Notes: a model not told the origin generated them from the letters alone. Positions 7,542 through 16,146 are shown, counted from the first letter of the stretch. The stretch: DNA of 26,252 nucleotides from an uncultured Burkholderiaceae bacterium (GCA_937871985.1 CALMPB010000507.1:1-26252), one strand, 5' to 3'. A program made the numbers and translations.

Positions 7542-9478
7542 GCAAAGAGATCGAATTGCTTTCTAAGGCGACTGCTGTGCGTGCACAAAAAAGAAACACA
7601 AGTCCCGTCCAACTTTATTTAATCGGGCGTTTGTTGCGAAATCGGGTTTTTCTATTTATGTCGTTCTTGCTGTTAGGCATTTGCGCGACTGCGATTTTCG
7701 GATCCCATTTTGTCAGGTATGACCCTAACGCACAATCTTTGGTCAATTCATTTTCCGCTCCATCATGGGACCATTGGCTTGGCACGGACAGATTCGGTCG
7801 AGATATTTTCGCTAGATTGGTAGGAGGCACTCGGGTCGCTATGTTCGCCGGCCTGGAGTCGACGTTGGTGGCTTGGCTTTTCGGTGTGCCGTTGGGAGTG
7901 TTTATCGGTTTCAAAGGCGGCTGGTGGGATCGCGTCGCAATGCGTTATGTCGATATGCTGAGTGCAGTACCGCCCCTCATTACGGCTCTTGTCATCATTG
8001 CCATCATCGGGAAAGGGCTGGTGACTGGAATGTTTGCAATAGGGTTTACTCTTTCCACAGCTCTGCTGCGTGTCTCTCGTGGCGCGACGCTCGAGATCCG
8101 TGAAGAATTGTTTATTGATGCAGCGCGGGTAAACGGCCTGAGTACGGGAACGATCCTGTGGCGACATATCCTGCCGAACATTGCTGAAGTATTGATCGTG
8201 CGCACGGCTCATATATTCGGGTTGTCGCTGATTGCCGAAGCTTCTCTAAGCTTTATCGGCCTTGGGGCGCAGCCTCCTACTTCAAGCTGGGGCACGATGC
8301 TTGCAGATGCTGCGCAGTATTTTGGACGCTATCCAGAGCAGGCGATTGCACCGGGTCTTGCCATTGCCATCACAGTATTGGCAGTGAACCTACTGGGGGA
8401 CATCGTCGGCGAGAATCTGGGCGCTGGCGCGAAAGCAGGATATCTGCGCGTCGAACCCACATCCAAAGGGGGGCCAGCGCTATTTGACCCTACAGCCTCT
8501 TATCTTGTTGAAGTATGCGGACTGGAGGTAGTAAGCGATAGCAGCGATAAGTCGCCGACGCCGATTTTATCTACAGTCGATTTTACGATACGCAGAGGAG
8601 AGGTGCTGGGGCTAGTCGGCGAGTCTGGGTCGGGAAAGAGCGTTACTTCCTTGGCACTGGCCGGCTTGCTGCCATCTGGCGTGCGCATATCAAGGGGGTC
8701 ATTTCGACTGGGAGGCTGTGAGTTGCTAGGCCCACAAGGCGTGGGATTCGAACACATGAGAGGAAAACACATCGGCTTTGTGTTTCAAGATCCTATGTCC
8801 AGCCTCAACCCATCGAAGACGATCTACAACCAACTGGCAGAACCTTTATTGCTCGCGGGTGTTGCTCGAGATCGAATTCGAACACGGGTCTTGGAGGTAC
8901 TTGAGCGGGTGGCGATTCCCGATCCCGATGCCCGCCTCGACAGCTATCCTCACGAAATGTCGGGTGGTATGGCGCAAAGGGTGGCTATCGCCATGGCGCT
9001 TATCAATGAACCTGAGCTATTAATCGTCGATGAGCCGACGACTGCGTTGGACGTCACGATTCAAGCGCAGATTCTTGATCTGCTTCATCGACTTAAAGAT
9101 GAGTTGAATCTTGCGATCTTGTTCATTACTCATGACCTTGGAGTGGTCGCGGACATTTGTGATCGAGTAGCAGTCATGTACTGCGGACAGATCGTGGAAT
9201 GTGCCCAGGCCGACATCCTCTTTTCGAAGCCAGTTCATCCATATACCCGCGGACTGCTCAGCATCGCGTCTCAGATGGAAAGTGGGGGACATGTACTCAA
9301 GTCTATCCCTGGAGCTATGCCAACCCCCGATGCGTGGCCAGGAGGCTGTAGGTTTCAACCGCGTTGCGAGCAAACAACCGCTGCATGCTTTCTAGAAATC
9401 GAGATGCGGCCTCTTGCCGAAACGCAGTCGGTGCGCTGCGTGCTGAGTATTCAAGAAGACAAAGAGGTGATGGCATGA
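7538..9478 (+). CDS. Fused ABC importer permease-ATPase (DppC-DppD type)
   Basis: One 646-residue reading frame joins two subunits that are usually separate. Residues about 1-300 are a DppC-type permease, with LGTDRFGRDIFARLVGGTR at 81-99 and the EAA loop DAARVNGLSTGTILWRHILP near 194-213. After a linker of about 20 residues, residues about 322-646 are a DppD-type ATPase. The ATPase has Walker A GESGSGKS (361-368), signature MSGGMAQR (474-481), Walker B LLIVDEP (494-500) and switch His532. The C-terminal oligopeptide-ABC segment has PGGCRFQPRCE, whose Cys residues fit the family's Cys-rich motif. The frame is continuous with no sign of a sequencing slip, and both ends overlap neighbours by 4 bp. 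Such fusions are known but are the minority arrangement. Confidence 0.93.
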   Translation: MSKEIELLSKATAVRAQKRNTSPVQLYLIGRLLRNRVFLFMSFLLLGICATAIFGSHFVRYDPNAQSLVNSFSAPSWDHWLGTDRFGRDIFARLVGGTRVAMFAGLESTLVAWLFGVPLGVFIGFKGGWWDRVAMRYVDMLSAVPPLITALVIIAIIGKGLVTGMFAIGFTLSTALLRVSRGATLEIREELFIDAARVNGLSTGTILWRHILPNIAEVLIVRTAHIFGLSLIAEASLSFIGLGAQPPTSSWGTMLADAAQYFGRYPEQAIAPGLAIAITVLAVNLLGDIVGENLGAGAKAGYLRVEPTSKGGPALFDPTASYLVEVCGLEVVSDSSDKSPTPILSTVDFTIRRGEVLGLVGESGSGKSVTSLALAGLLPSGVRISRGSFRLGGCELLGPQGVGFEHMRGKHIGFVFQDPMSSLNPSKTIYNQLAEPLLLAGVARDRIRTRVLEVLERVAIPDPDARLDSYPHEMSGGMAQRVAIAMALINEPELLIVDEPTTALDVTIQAQILDLLHRLKDELNLAILFITHDLGVVADICDRVAVMYCGQIVECAQADILFSKPVHPYTRGLLSIASQMESGGHVLKSIPGAMPTPDAWPGGCRFQPRCEQTTAACFLEIEMRPLAETQSVRCVLSIQEDKEVMA

Positions 9479-10443
9479 GTCTCCCGCTTCTGCAAGTCAA
9501 AGGTCTTAAAGTCGAGCTGACGGCTCGGCGCGGCGGTCAAAAAAAGGTTCTTCAAGCAGTTCGAGGCGTGGACCTCGATGTTGGTGTACATGAAACGGTA
9601 GGACTGGTGGGCGAATCCGGCTCGGGGAAATCGACTACCGCGCGCGCGATTCTTGGTTTAGTCCAGCCGTCCGCAGGATCGATTTTCCTGAACGGGAAAA
9701 GTCTCACGCAGGATTCGGAGGCAAGAGTTAGGAGCGCCGGAGTACTGCAAGCGGTTTTTCAGGACCCCCTGGCCGCACTTGACCCTCGGTTGACTGTGCT
9801 GGACAGCATCGCCGAACCTATGCGGAAGCATATGGGATTCAATCGTGCGCAGTGCACCGCAAGAGTGCGGGAGCTCCTGGCGATGGTCAACTTACCGACC
9901 AGGCTGGCTTTTAGCTATCCCCGCGATCTATCAGGTGGACAAAGACAACGAGTCAACATAGCTAGAGCGATCGCCACGGAGCCCGAACTGGTGGTACTTG
10001 ACGAGCCTTTAAGCGCGCTCGATATGTCGACGCAAAGCCATGTATTTAATTTGCTTGAATCGCTTCGTCAAGACCTAGGGATCTCTTACCTTTTTATCGC
10101 ACATGATCTAGCGATCGTGAATCATGCAAGTGCGCGTATCGCAGTGATGTACCTGGGCAGCATTGTGGAGATTGGAGATTCAGATACTGTCTACAAGAAG
10201 CCTATGCATCCTTACTCGAAGGCACTTGTGGCATCGGCGCCCGTAGCGAATCCATCGCTGCAGCTTGCCCGTAGACAGGAGCGAAGGCAATTGATCAAGG
10301 GCGATCTGCCCAGCCCGTTTTCACCGCCTTCCGGTTGCGCGTATCACCCACGATGCCCGCTGGCTTTTGGGCGATGCAAAAGTGAAGTACCAGATCTGAG
10401 GGAAGCGGGGGACGGGCGTAAGGTGGCTTGCCACCTCTATTGA
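9475..10443 (+). CDS. ABC importer ATPase, DppF/OppF type
   Basis: The 322-residue cytoplasmic ATPase pairs with the ATPase half of the upstream fusion. Walker A is GESGSGKST (46-54), the Q-loop region is VFQDPLAALDP, the signature is LSGGQRQR (152-159), and Walker B is LVVLDEP (172-178), followed by the switch AHD. The C-terminus has the oligopeptide-type Cys motif GCAYHPRCPLA. I chose the ATG at 9475, which overlaps the previous stop (ATGA) and has an AGAGG ribosome site; a longer frame from 9364 would run deep into the upstream gene. The importer set is therefore complete: binding protein, two permease halves and two ATPases. Confidence 0.93.
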   Translation: MSLPLLQVKGLKVELTARRGGQKKVLQAVRGVDLDVGVHETVGLVGESGSGKSTTARAILGLVQPSAGSIFLNGKSLTQDSEARVRSAGVLQAVFQDPLAALDPRLTVLDSIAEPMRKHMGFNRAQCTARVRELLAMVNLPTRLAFSYPRDLSGGQRQRVNIARAIATEPELVVLDEPLSALDMSTQSHVFNLLESLRQDLGISYLFIAHDLAIVNHASARIAVMYLGSIVEIGDSDTVYKKPMHPYSKALVASAPVANPSLQLARRQERRQLIKGDLPSPFSPPSGCAYHPRCPLAFGRCKSEVPDLREAGDGRKVACHLY

Positions 10444-10453
10444 ATTTTATTGT

Positions 10454-10470
10454 GGGCCGAATGTCGGCCT
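10454..10470. terminator. Hairpin after the importer genes (weak terminator or spacer)
   Basis: GGCCGA and TCGGCC (10455-10460 and 10464-10469) pair around a 3-nt ATG loop, extendable by one G-T wobble. It lies 11 bases past the ATPase stop. No T-run follows, so if it terminates it is not a classic intrinsic terminator; it could instead protect the 3' end of the importer mRNA. Confidence 0.35.
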
Positions 10471-10537
10471 ATATCGATGAAGTTGTCCATTCTGGGCAAT
10501 GAAACATATTTATGCGACAAACGCAGGAGAAGAGTGC

Positions 10538-11635
10538 ATGGGACACGATGTAGATGGAGAGATTGTTCGCAACGTTCCAAAAGGTTTGGAAAGAGGATTA
10601 AGGAACTATTGGTATCCGATTCTTCTCGCGGAGGAGTTGAAGGACAAGCCGGTATCTGTGCGCGTACTCGGTGAGGACATGGTGGTTTGGCGCGACTCGG
10701 AAGGAGCCGTTCATGTGTTCCCGGATTTTTGTCCGCATAGAAAGGTGCGCTTGTCGCTTGGAAAGGTGATCGGAGATGATTTGCAGTGCCCATTTCACGG
10801 CATTCGTTTCGATGGCAATGGGCAGTGCACGTTTATCCCGTGGGAGCCAGAGGGTTCGACACCGCCGAAGGGGTTCAAGGCACATTCTTATCCAGCCATT
10901 GAGCTACGAGGCTTGATCTTCTCCTATATTGGCGAACCAGATAAATTCCCGGTGCCGCCTCCTGAAGAAGAGCTGCCTGCGGAGCTGTTTGGCGAGAACA
11001 GGGCGATCGGATATCCCATGATTGAAAGCTGGAATGCCAATTGGCTGCTGGCGATTGATGGCGTTGATACGCATCATTTGCCCATTCTGCACTGGTCGGC
11101 CATCACGGACTACAACGGTCAGCCAGGGCTTGCCGCCACAACATCCCAGGAGAATCGACGGTTCAGTTCAGCCGACGGAACGATCGGTTCCGTGACCATT
11201 GAGGATGGGGAAGGCAATGTCATCGAGGCGGGGAAACGTGGGCACGAGTCGGAAGAGCTCTTCAACTTGCCTTGTAACTTTTCGCTGGCTATTACCGGGC
11301 GTCCAGGAACCAAGCCATATCACATTTATTTATGGTTCGTACCTATCGACGATGAAAACACTAGCGTTATTCGCTATGTGTGCCGTACTTGCGAAACGGA
11401 GGCGGAGCAGCTTGAGTGGGACAAATTTTTCCATGATGTGACCATGCCGCGTACGTTGAAGGTTTCGTCGGAAGACAAAATGATCGCCGAAGGCTTGCGC
11501 AGCCTTGAGTTCGGGCGCGAGGGTGAGCATCTGTTCAAACCCGATGCGGAAGTCATGCAGCGGCGCCTGGTGATACGTAATGCCTTTCTCGCGCAGAGGA
11601 ACGGCGAGCGCCATCTGCCCGTCAGGCAATCTTAG
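10538..11635 (+). CDS. Rieske non-heme iron oxygenase, VanA/demethylase-like
   Basis: The product is 365 residues from the ATG at 10538, preceded by AGGAGA seven bases upstream; an ATG 13 codons earlier lacks a ribosome site. The N-terminal Rieske domain has CPHRKVRLSLG and CPFHG, giving 2Fe-2S ligands C65, H67, C84 and H87. The catalytic domain has the mononuclear iron motif D177-x2-H180-x4-H185 in DGVDTHHLPILH. This arrangement fits single-component alpha subunits such as vanillate O-demethylase or phenoxybenzoate dioxygenase, which hydroxylate or dealkylate aromatics with electrons from a separate reductase. No ferredoxin or reductase gene is in the window, so the partner must be encoded elsewhere. 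It lies between the importer and a small cupin/ALDH/esterase group. Confidence 0.92.
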   Translation: MGHDVDGEIVRNVPKGLERGLRNYWYPILLAEELKDKPVSVRVLGEDMVVWRDSEGAVHVFPDFCPHRKVRLSLGKVIGDDLQCPFHGIRFDGNGQCTFIPWEPEGSTPPKGFKAHSYPAIELRGLIFSYIGEPDKFPVPPPEEELPAELFGENRAIGYPMIESWNANWLLAIDGVDTHHLPILHWSAITDYNGQPGLAATTSQENRRFSSADGTIGSVTIEDGEGNVIEAGKRGHESEELFNLPCNFSLAITGRPGTKPYHIYLWFVPIDDENTSVIRYVCRTCETEAEQLEWDKFFHDVTMPRTLKVSSEDKMIAEGLRSLEFGREGEHLFKPDAEVMQRRLVIRNAFLAQRNGERHLPVRQS

Positions 11636-11679
11636 TTATTTCGCCGCACACGTAGGAAGTGGCAAGCGTCCTTTGTTTT

Positions 11680-11703
11680 GCGCATCGCCCTTGTTCGATG
11701 CGC
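11680..11703. terminator. 8-bp hairpin between the Rieske and small cupin genes
   Basis: GCGCATCG (11680-11687) and CGATGCGC (11696-11703) are perfect 8-bp arms around an 8-nt loop. A run of six T residues lies about 13 bases downstream, just before the AGGAG ribosome site of the cupin gene. It could be a partial terminator that lowers downstream expression, or an RNA processing site. A strict intrinsic terminator would have the T-run directly after the stem, so the call is tentative. Confidence 0.45.
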
Positions 11704-11734
11704 CGGGCACGAGATCTTTTTTAGGAGTGTTTTT

Positions 11735-12262
11735 ATGTATAAGGCGCGACACGCTCGTCCAACAGAGTTGGTCAATGCTTCATTGGAGCAAATTTTGGCT
11801 CAACAAACGGGACGCTTCAGGGACAAAGCCTCTGACTGGAACGCGTTCGAGGACGCGAAGATAGAAGGGTTCAAACGGGCGCAGCACCGTTTTATCGGAG
11901 CAGGAGGCTCGGGCAAGTTCGATGATCCTTCAATAATACCAGCGCGTGGGTTTACGCTCAGCATTATGTTCGTCAATCCTGGGCAAGGCAATGCTGCCCA
12001 CACTCACGAAGTGGAAGAAGTATTTTTTGTACTGCAGGGCTTTCTCGATGTTTTTGTTCAGTCGGAGGACGGGAGGCAGCTTTGGACCCGGTTGGGCCCT
12101 TGGGAGTGCGTGTCGTGTCCACCGGGCGTCATACATGGCTATGAAAACAAGAGCTTGGAGCCAGTCTATTTCCAGGTAATGTTGGGACGCGCCAAGCCCG
12201 AAACCATGGGCTATGCAGATGATGACCTGTATCAGCGCCGCGATGCTCATCTGAAAGGTTAG
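11735..12262 (+). CDS. Single-domain cupin protein
   Basis: The product is 175 residues from the ATG at 11735, which has TAGGAG nine bases upstream. The first cupin motif is textbook: HTHEVEEVFFVLQG gives His89, His91 and Glu95. The second motif, PPGVIHGYEN, gives His134. All four metal ligands are present, so a metal site is likely intact. Small cupins of this kind act as dioxygenases, isomerases or decarboxylases, or as sensors, and the sequence does not distinguish these. Its position between a Rieske oxygenase and an aldehyde dehydrogenase argues for a catabolic enzyme acting on the same substrate. Confidence 0.82.
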   Translation: MYKARHARPTELVNASLEQILAQQTGRFRDKASDWNAFEDAKIEGFKRAQHRFIGAGGSGKFDDPSIIPARGFTLSIMFVNPGQGNAAHTHEVEEVFFVLQGFLDVFVQSEDGRQLWTRLGPWECVSCPPGVIHGYENKSLEPVYFQVMLGRAKPETMGYADDDLYQRRDAHLKG

Positions 12263-12301
12263 AGCGGCGCTTTGCATTCAGACGTTCTGGAAGAGAGATA
12301 C

Positions 12302-13744
12302 ATGCATAAAACTAACTTAGCGGTTGTACAGAGTTATATCGGAGGCGAATATCAGGCATGCGCTCACGGTTCAAGAATACCGCTTATCCATCCTGAATCG
12401 CTTCAAGTTGCGGGGCACATCGAGGAAGCCAACGCGGAACAGGTCGAGCATGCTGTGGCAGCGGGACACAAAGCATTCATCGGGAACCGGACGGTACCTC
12501 TGTTTCATCGGATAAGTTGGCTTAACGCTGCAGCAGGCCTGATGGAAGAAAGGAAGTCACAGATCGCGGAACTGATTCTGGAGGATGTCGGTAAGCCTCG
12601 CCGAATCGCAGAGGGAGAAGTCGTTCGATCCATTCAATTTGTCAGGGCCTGCGCTATTCAGCTTCAATCGATGGGCGGGGAGACATTGCCTCTCGATATG
12701 ACCGTGGCGGGCGCAGGGCGTTTCGGGTTTACTCGTAGAGTACCGTATGGAGTTGTTGCCGCCATTACGCCGTTCAATGCCCCGGCCAATTTGCTAATCC
12801 AGAAAATCGCGCCCGCTTTGGCGGCCGGCAATGCGGTAATCGTAAAACCTCATCTAGCCGCAAGCAGAACGACTTTGGCAATCGCCGAATGCTTCCATGC
12901 CGGCGGGTTTCCTTCGGGCCTGCTGGGCGTTGTCGTTGGCGATCGGATGCCGGTCGCCCCGCTGGTAACAGACCGCCGTATTCGGGCTATTACTTTTACA
13001 GGCGGCTCGGAGGCCGGCAATGCAATCGCGCGGCTTGCCGGCGCGAAGAAGTTCATCGCCGAGCTAGGCTCGAATTCAGCCAACATTGTCCTGGAAGATG
13101 CCGATCTGGGCGATGCGGCAAAAAAAATAGCTTCGGCGGCTTTCGAGGCGAGCGGCCAGCAGTGTGTCTCCGCTCAGCGAGTTATTGTCGCCGCGGCAGT
13201 CTATGAGGAGTTCCTTGCCCACTTAGTCGCCGCTACGCTGCAGCTCAAGGTTGGTTCCCCCAGAGACAAGGAGACAGATATTGGTCCTATGGTTTCGATA
13301 ACAGCTGCTGACAAGGTCATGGGAATGGCCGAGTCCGCGATAAAAGGCGGAGCCACATATGTGCTCGCGCCTAAACAAGAGGGGTGCTTCGTGACCCCTG
13401 GGATAATCGCAGACGATTCCGGTAACAGCTCAGTGTGGAAGGACGAGGTATTCGGTCCCTTGGTTGTGATCCGGCAAGCAAAAGACATCGGTGAGGCGCT
13501 TGATCTTGCGAATGATTCGCCCTTTGGGTTGCAGGGTGCAGTTTTCACCCGATCATTACCGGCCTCATTCGAGTGCATCGACGAGTTTGACGTGGGTTCC
13601 TTATGGATAAATGAGGCTAGCCGTTTTCGTCTGGATACTTATCCTTTCGGTGGTGTTAAAGACTCAGGTTTCGGGCGTGAAGGTGTGCGGTTTGCTATCG
13701 AGGAACTATCGCAACTGAAGTTTATTGGGATAAAGCCACGATGA
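12302..13744 (+). CDS. NAD(P)-dependent aldehyde dehydrogenase
   Basis: This is a 480-residue ALDH-superfamily enzyme of full length. The conserved Asn159 lies in TPFNAP, the cofactor segment is FTGGSEAGN (about 232-240), the general base is Glu254 in FIAELGSNSANIV, and the catalytic thiol is Cys288 in SGQQCVSAQRV. The usual ELGGxxP segment is replaced by ELGSNS, as in some phosphonoacetaldehyde- and lactaldehyde-type members, so the subgroup is not the classic benzaldehyde one. I chose the ATG at 12302; an in-frame ATG 10 codons upstream has a poorer context. Its stop overlaps the next start (ATGA at 13741-13744). It probably oxidises an aldehyde released by the Rieske enzyme or a hydrolase here. 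Confidence 0.92.
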   Translation: MHKTNLAVVQSYIGGEYQACAHGSRIPLIHPESLQVAGHIEEANAEQVEHAVAAGHKAFIGNRTVPLFHRISWLNAAAGLMEERKSQIAELILEDVGKPRRIAEGEVVRSIQFVRACAIQLQSMGGETLPLDMTVAGAGRFGFTRRVPYGVVAAITPFNAPANLLIQKIAPALAAGNAVIVKPHLAASRTTLAIAECFHAGGFPSGLLGVVVGDRMPVAPLVTDRRIRAITFTGGSEAGNAIARLAGAKKFIAELGSNSANIVLEDADLGDAAKKIASAAFEASGQQCVSAQRVIVAAAVYEEFLAHLVAATLQLKVGSPRDKETDIGPMVSITAADKVMGMAESAIKGGATYVLAPKQEGCFVTPGIIADDSGNSSVWKDEVFGPLVVIRQAKDIGEALDLANDSPFGLQGAVFTRSLPASFECIDEFDVGSLWINEASRFRLDTYPFGGVKDSGFGREGVRFAIEELSQLKFIGIKPR

Positions 13745-14676
13745 GCAACGATGCCATGAGTGTCCAGCCTTCAACTGTTGATCATCAAACCACCCTTTTT
13801 CTCGAGGAAATCGGGCCACGGTGGGGACTCAACGTCGCGGCCAATGTACGTCGAGTAGTCAAGCACTACGATCCGATTCTGGCAAAAGCGCCAAAAGAAA
13901 ATATCGTGGTGCACCGAAATATCCAGTACGGTTCGGGCGATGAGCGGCAGCAGCTGGACATTTTCACGAAGCCGGAATATTCATGCCGCCCGGTCGTGAT
14001 GTTCGTTCATGGCGGAGCTTTTGTAGAAGGGAGCCGTAACCGGAGCGATGAAGTGTATTCGAACGTTCTAAATTACTTTTCGAATCGCGGCATGGTCGGG
14101 GTTAATGTGGAGTATAGGCTTGCCCCAAAGCACTCTTATCCGGCAGGATCAGAAGATATGGCGCTTGCGGTCGATTGGGTGGTCGATAACATCGAGAAAT
14201 ATGGTGGCGACCCGAAGAATGTTTTTTTGATGGGGCATTCGGCTGGAGGCGCCCATGTCGCTTCTTATTGTTATGAAGAGCGTTTTGGCGCAAGAGAACG
14301 GGTCCGCGGTGCGATCATCATTAGTGGAAGGGTGCGCGCCGATAATAATGTCGCGGAAAATCCGAATGCCCATAAAGTAAGCGCCTATTACGGTAACGAC
14401 GCCTCGGTATATGAACGAGTGTCGCCCGTCAATCACGTGAGTTCACAAAGCCCCCCGACCTTCATCGCTTTTGCGGAATATGAAAACCCCTTGATCGATG
14501 TTTACTGTTTGGAACTCGCCTACAAACTGGCACTTGAGAACCGCAAGGCGCCCACTGTGGTGCGTGTCCCCCGTCATAACCATACGTCAATCATTGCTCA
14601 CCTGAATACTTCAGAGGATTGGTTGGGAAGGCAGTTATGCGAGTTCGTTTCAGCACACGCATACGCACAAGGTTAG
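13741..14676 (+). CDS. Alpha/beta hydrolase, HSL/kynurenine-formamidase-like esterase
   Basis: The 311-residue protein has the oxyanion motif HGGAFVEGSRN (about 90-100), which is HGGA rather than HGGG, and the nucleophile elbow GHSAGG with Ser167. His281 in RHNHTSI is the likely base; the acid is probably near 246-253 (EYENPLID). YRLAPKHSYPA is typical of the hormone-sensitive-lipase and arylformamidase-like group. No signal peptide is seen, so it is cytoplasmic. Translation is coupled to the ALDH gene by a 4-bp overlap. It may hydrolyse an ester, lactone or amide intermediate. It is clearly different from the hydrolase at 3229-4377, which has a helical cap domain. Confidence 0.87.
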   Translation: MSNDAMSVQPSTVDHQTTLFLEEIGPRWGLNVAANVRRVVKHYDPILAKAPKENIVVHRNIQYGSGDERQQLDIFTKPEYSCRPVVMFVHGGAFVEGSRNRSDEVYSNVLNYFSNRGMVGVNVEYRLAPKHSYPAGSEDMALAVDWVVDNIEKYGGDPKNVFLMGHSAGGAHVASYCYEERFGARERVRGAIIISGRVRADNNVAENPNAHKVSAYYGNDASVYERVSPVNHVSSQSPPTFIAFAEYENPLIDVYCLELAYKLALENRKAPTVVRVPRHNHTSIIAHLNTSEDWLGRQLCEFVSAHAYAQG

Positions 14677-14852
14677 AACACGATCATCTAGCTTTAAACG
14701 ATCTGCGTGTTGGCAGCAGCCCATAGCCGTCAGGGCAAGGGTAATAAAAGGAGGGGGCATATACATCGAATCAGAAGCATTCAAGCCGCAATGCCGCGGC
14801 TCCAAACGATTAATACAGAACTTATCCCAAATCAAAAAGTAAGGCATAACTA

Positions 14853-16037
14853 ATGAAATCACCAAATATTTCGAAAATGAAATCAGGCGCGCTTTTATTC
14901 GCTTTGATCATACCCTTCATGGCACGGGCACAGGACTCGACCAGCGTTACTTTCTATGGTGTTGTCGACACGGCGATCGAGTATGTGAACAACATTCCCC
15001 AGTATCAGAACGGTGTGGAGACCGGCAAGCACAGTTCCGTGCACTTCACCAACCTCACGTCCTCCGTTCCATCGCGCTGGGGGCTGCGCGGCCGCGAAGA
15101 TCTGGGCAATGGCTTGAGTGCCGTATTCAATCTCGAGTCCGGGTTCAACACGGGAACGGGCACCTCGGGGCAGGGGGGGCGTTTATTCGGACGTCAAGCC
15201 TGGGTCGGATTGAAGGGGGACTGGGGACAACTGGCTTTCGGACGCCAAAATAGCATGTTGCTCTACAGCCTTGTTCGTGCGGACATCATGGGCCCCAGCG
15301 CGCACGGTCTTGCCGCCTTCGACACCTTTATCCCCAACGCTCGCATTGACAACGCGATTACATACCGTGCCAATTTCAACGGATTCAAATTCGGAGCCGC
15401 TTATTCGCGCGGGCGTAACAGCGTCGCGGGGGTCACTCCTGCGGCGGCCAACTGTGGCGTCGATTATGGTGATCAGTCTGCGTGTTCCTCCTGGTCCGCA
15501 ATGATGGGGTACGATACCGCGAACTGGGGTGTAGCCGCAGGATACGACACGATGCGGGGTAACAATCCGGTGGTGAATTATGAAGGGCTCGCCGCAGGAG
15601 AGAACGATACCCACTGGACGGTCAACGGCTATGTCAAGTTTGATGCCCTAAAGATCGGTCTTCTGTATATGAATCACAAGACGGATGCGGCTCAAGGACT
15701 GAATAAAACAGCGCCTTTCAACTCCGGGCGATCACTTGGCGACCGCAGCGATATGTGGCAGCTTGGCGCCTCCTATCGATTAAGCCCTGCCGTTACGCTG
15801 GACGGAACGGTCAACTACCTGCGCTACAATAATGCGACCGAAAGCTCAAATGCTTGGTACTACGTTGCGCGTGCTACTTATTCGCTGTCAAAGCGTACGG
15901 CTGTATATGTGTCTGCCGCGTACATGAAAAACAAGGGGCTATCGGCGAACTCGGCAGCGAGCGGCACAGCACTCGTACTGGCACAGCAGGGTGGAAATCA
16001 AACAGCTGTGATGACTGGCCTGCGACATAGCTTCTAA
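14853..16037 (+). CDS. Burkholderiales-type trimeric porin (outer membrane)
   Basis: The 394-residue precursor has a signal peptide ending in ARA (about residue 26), then mature DSTSVTFYGVVDTAIEY, the usual first strand of Gram-negative porins in Burkholderiales. Family marks include SRWGLRGREDLGNGLSAVF, GLKGDWGQLAFGRQN and alternating aromatic strands. The C-terminus, GLRHSF, ends in Phe, as required for outer-membrane assembly. TAAGG lies upstream of the ATG. It follows the esterase by 176 bp in the same direction and precedes the AraC regulator, so it probably provides outer-membrane entry for the substrate of the region 1 pathway. It is a paralogue of the leftward porin at 24660-25718, but clearly divergent. 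Confidence 0.95.
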   Translation: MKSPNISKMKSGALLFALIIPFMARAQDSTSVTFYGVVDTAIEYVNNIPQYQNGVETGKHSSVHFTNLTSSVPSRWGLRGREDLGNGLSAVFNLESGFNTGTGTSGQGGRLFGRQAWVGLKGDWGQLAFGRQNSMLLYSLVRADIMGPSAHGLAAFDTFIPNARIDNAITYRANFNGFKFGAAYSRGRNSVAGVTPAAANCGVDYGDQSACSSWSAMMGYDTANWGVAAGYDTMRGNNPVVNYEGLAAGENDTHWTVNGYVKFDALKIGLLYMNHKTDAAQGLNKTAPFNSGRSLGDRSDMWQLGASYRLSPAVTLDGTVNYLRYNNATESSNAWYYVARATYSLSKRTAVYVSAAYMKNKGLSANSAASGTALVLAQQGGNQTAVMTGLRHSF

Positions 16038-16108
16038 CTTGCAACGGCCGGTGCTGCTTCAATGTTTGTGAAGCGCGCTCAACGAAGAGGAGCCGTGGGT
16101 CACAAACT

Positions 16109-16146
16109 GGCCAAGTCGAGCTAGGTGGCGCTCAATCGACTTGGCC
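16109..16146. terminator. Long inverted repeat after the porin gene
   Basis: GGCCAAGTCGA (16109-16119) and TCGACTTGGCC (16136-16146) are perfect 11-bp arms around a 16-nt loop, followed by TTT. The position about 70 bases past the porin stop fits a transcription terminator. The loop is long for an intrinsic terminator, but its ends can pair further (GAGC with GCTC). An operator for the downstream AraC gene is an alternative. Confidence 0.6.

Noticed and set aside
8440..8520. Possible frameshift joining two separate importer genes into the fusion
   Set aside because: The frame is continuous, the linker is of sensible length, and no alternative ATG with a ribosome site or overlapping stop is seen at the junction.
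14677..14711. AACACG/CGTGTT inverted arms after the esterase gene
   Set aside because: The arms are only 6 bp around a 23-nt loop with no T-run, which is too weak to call a terminator.
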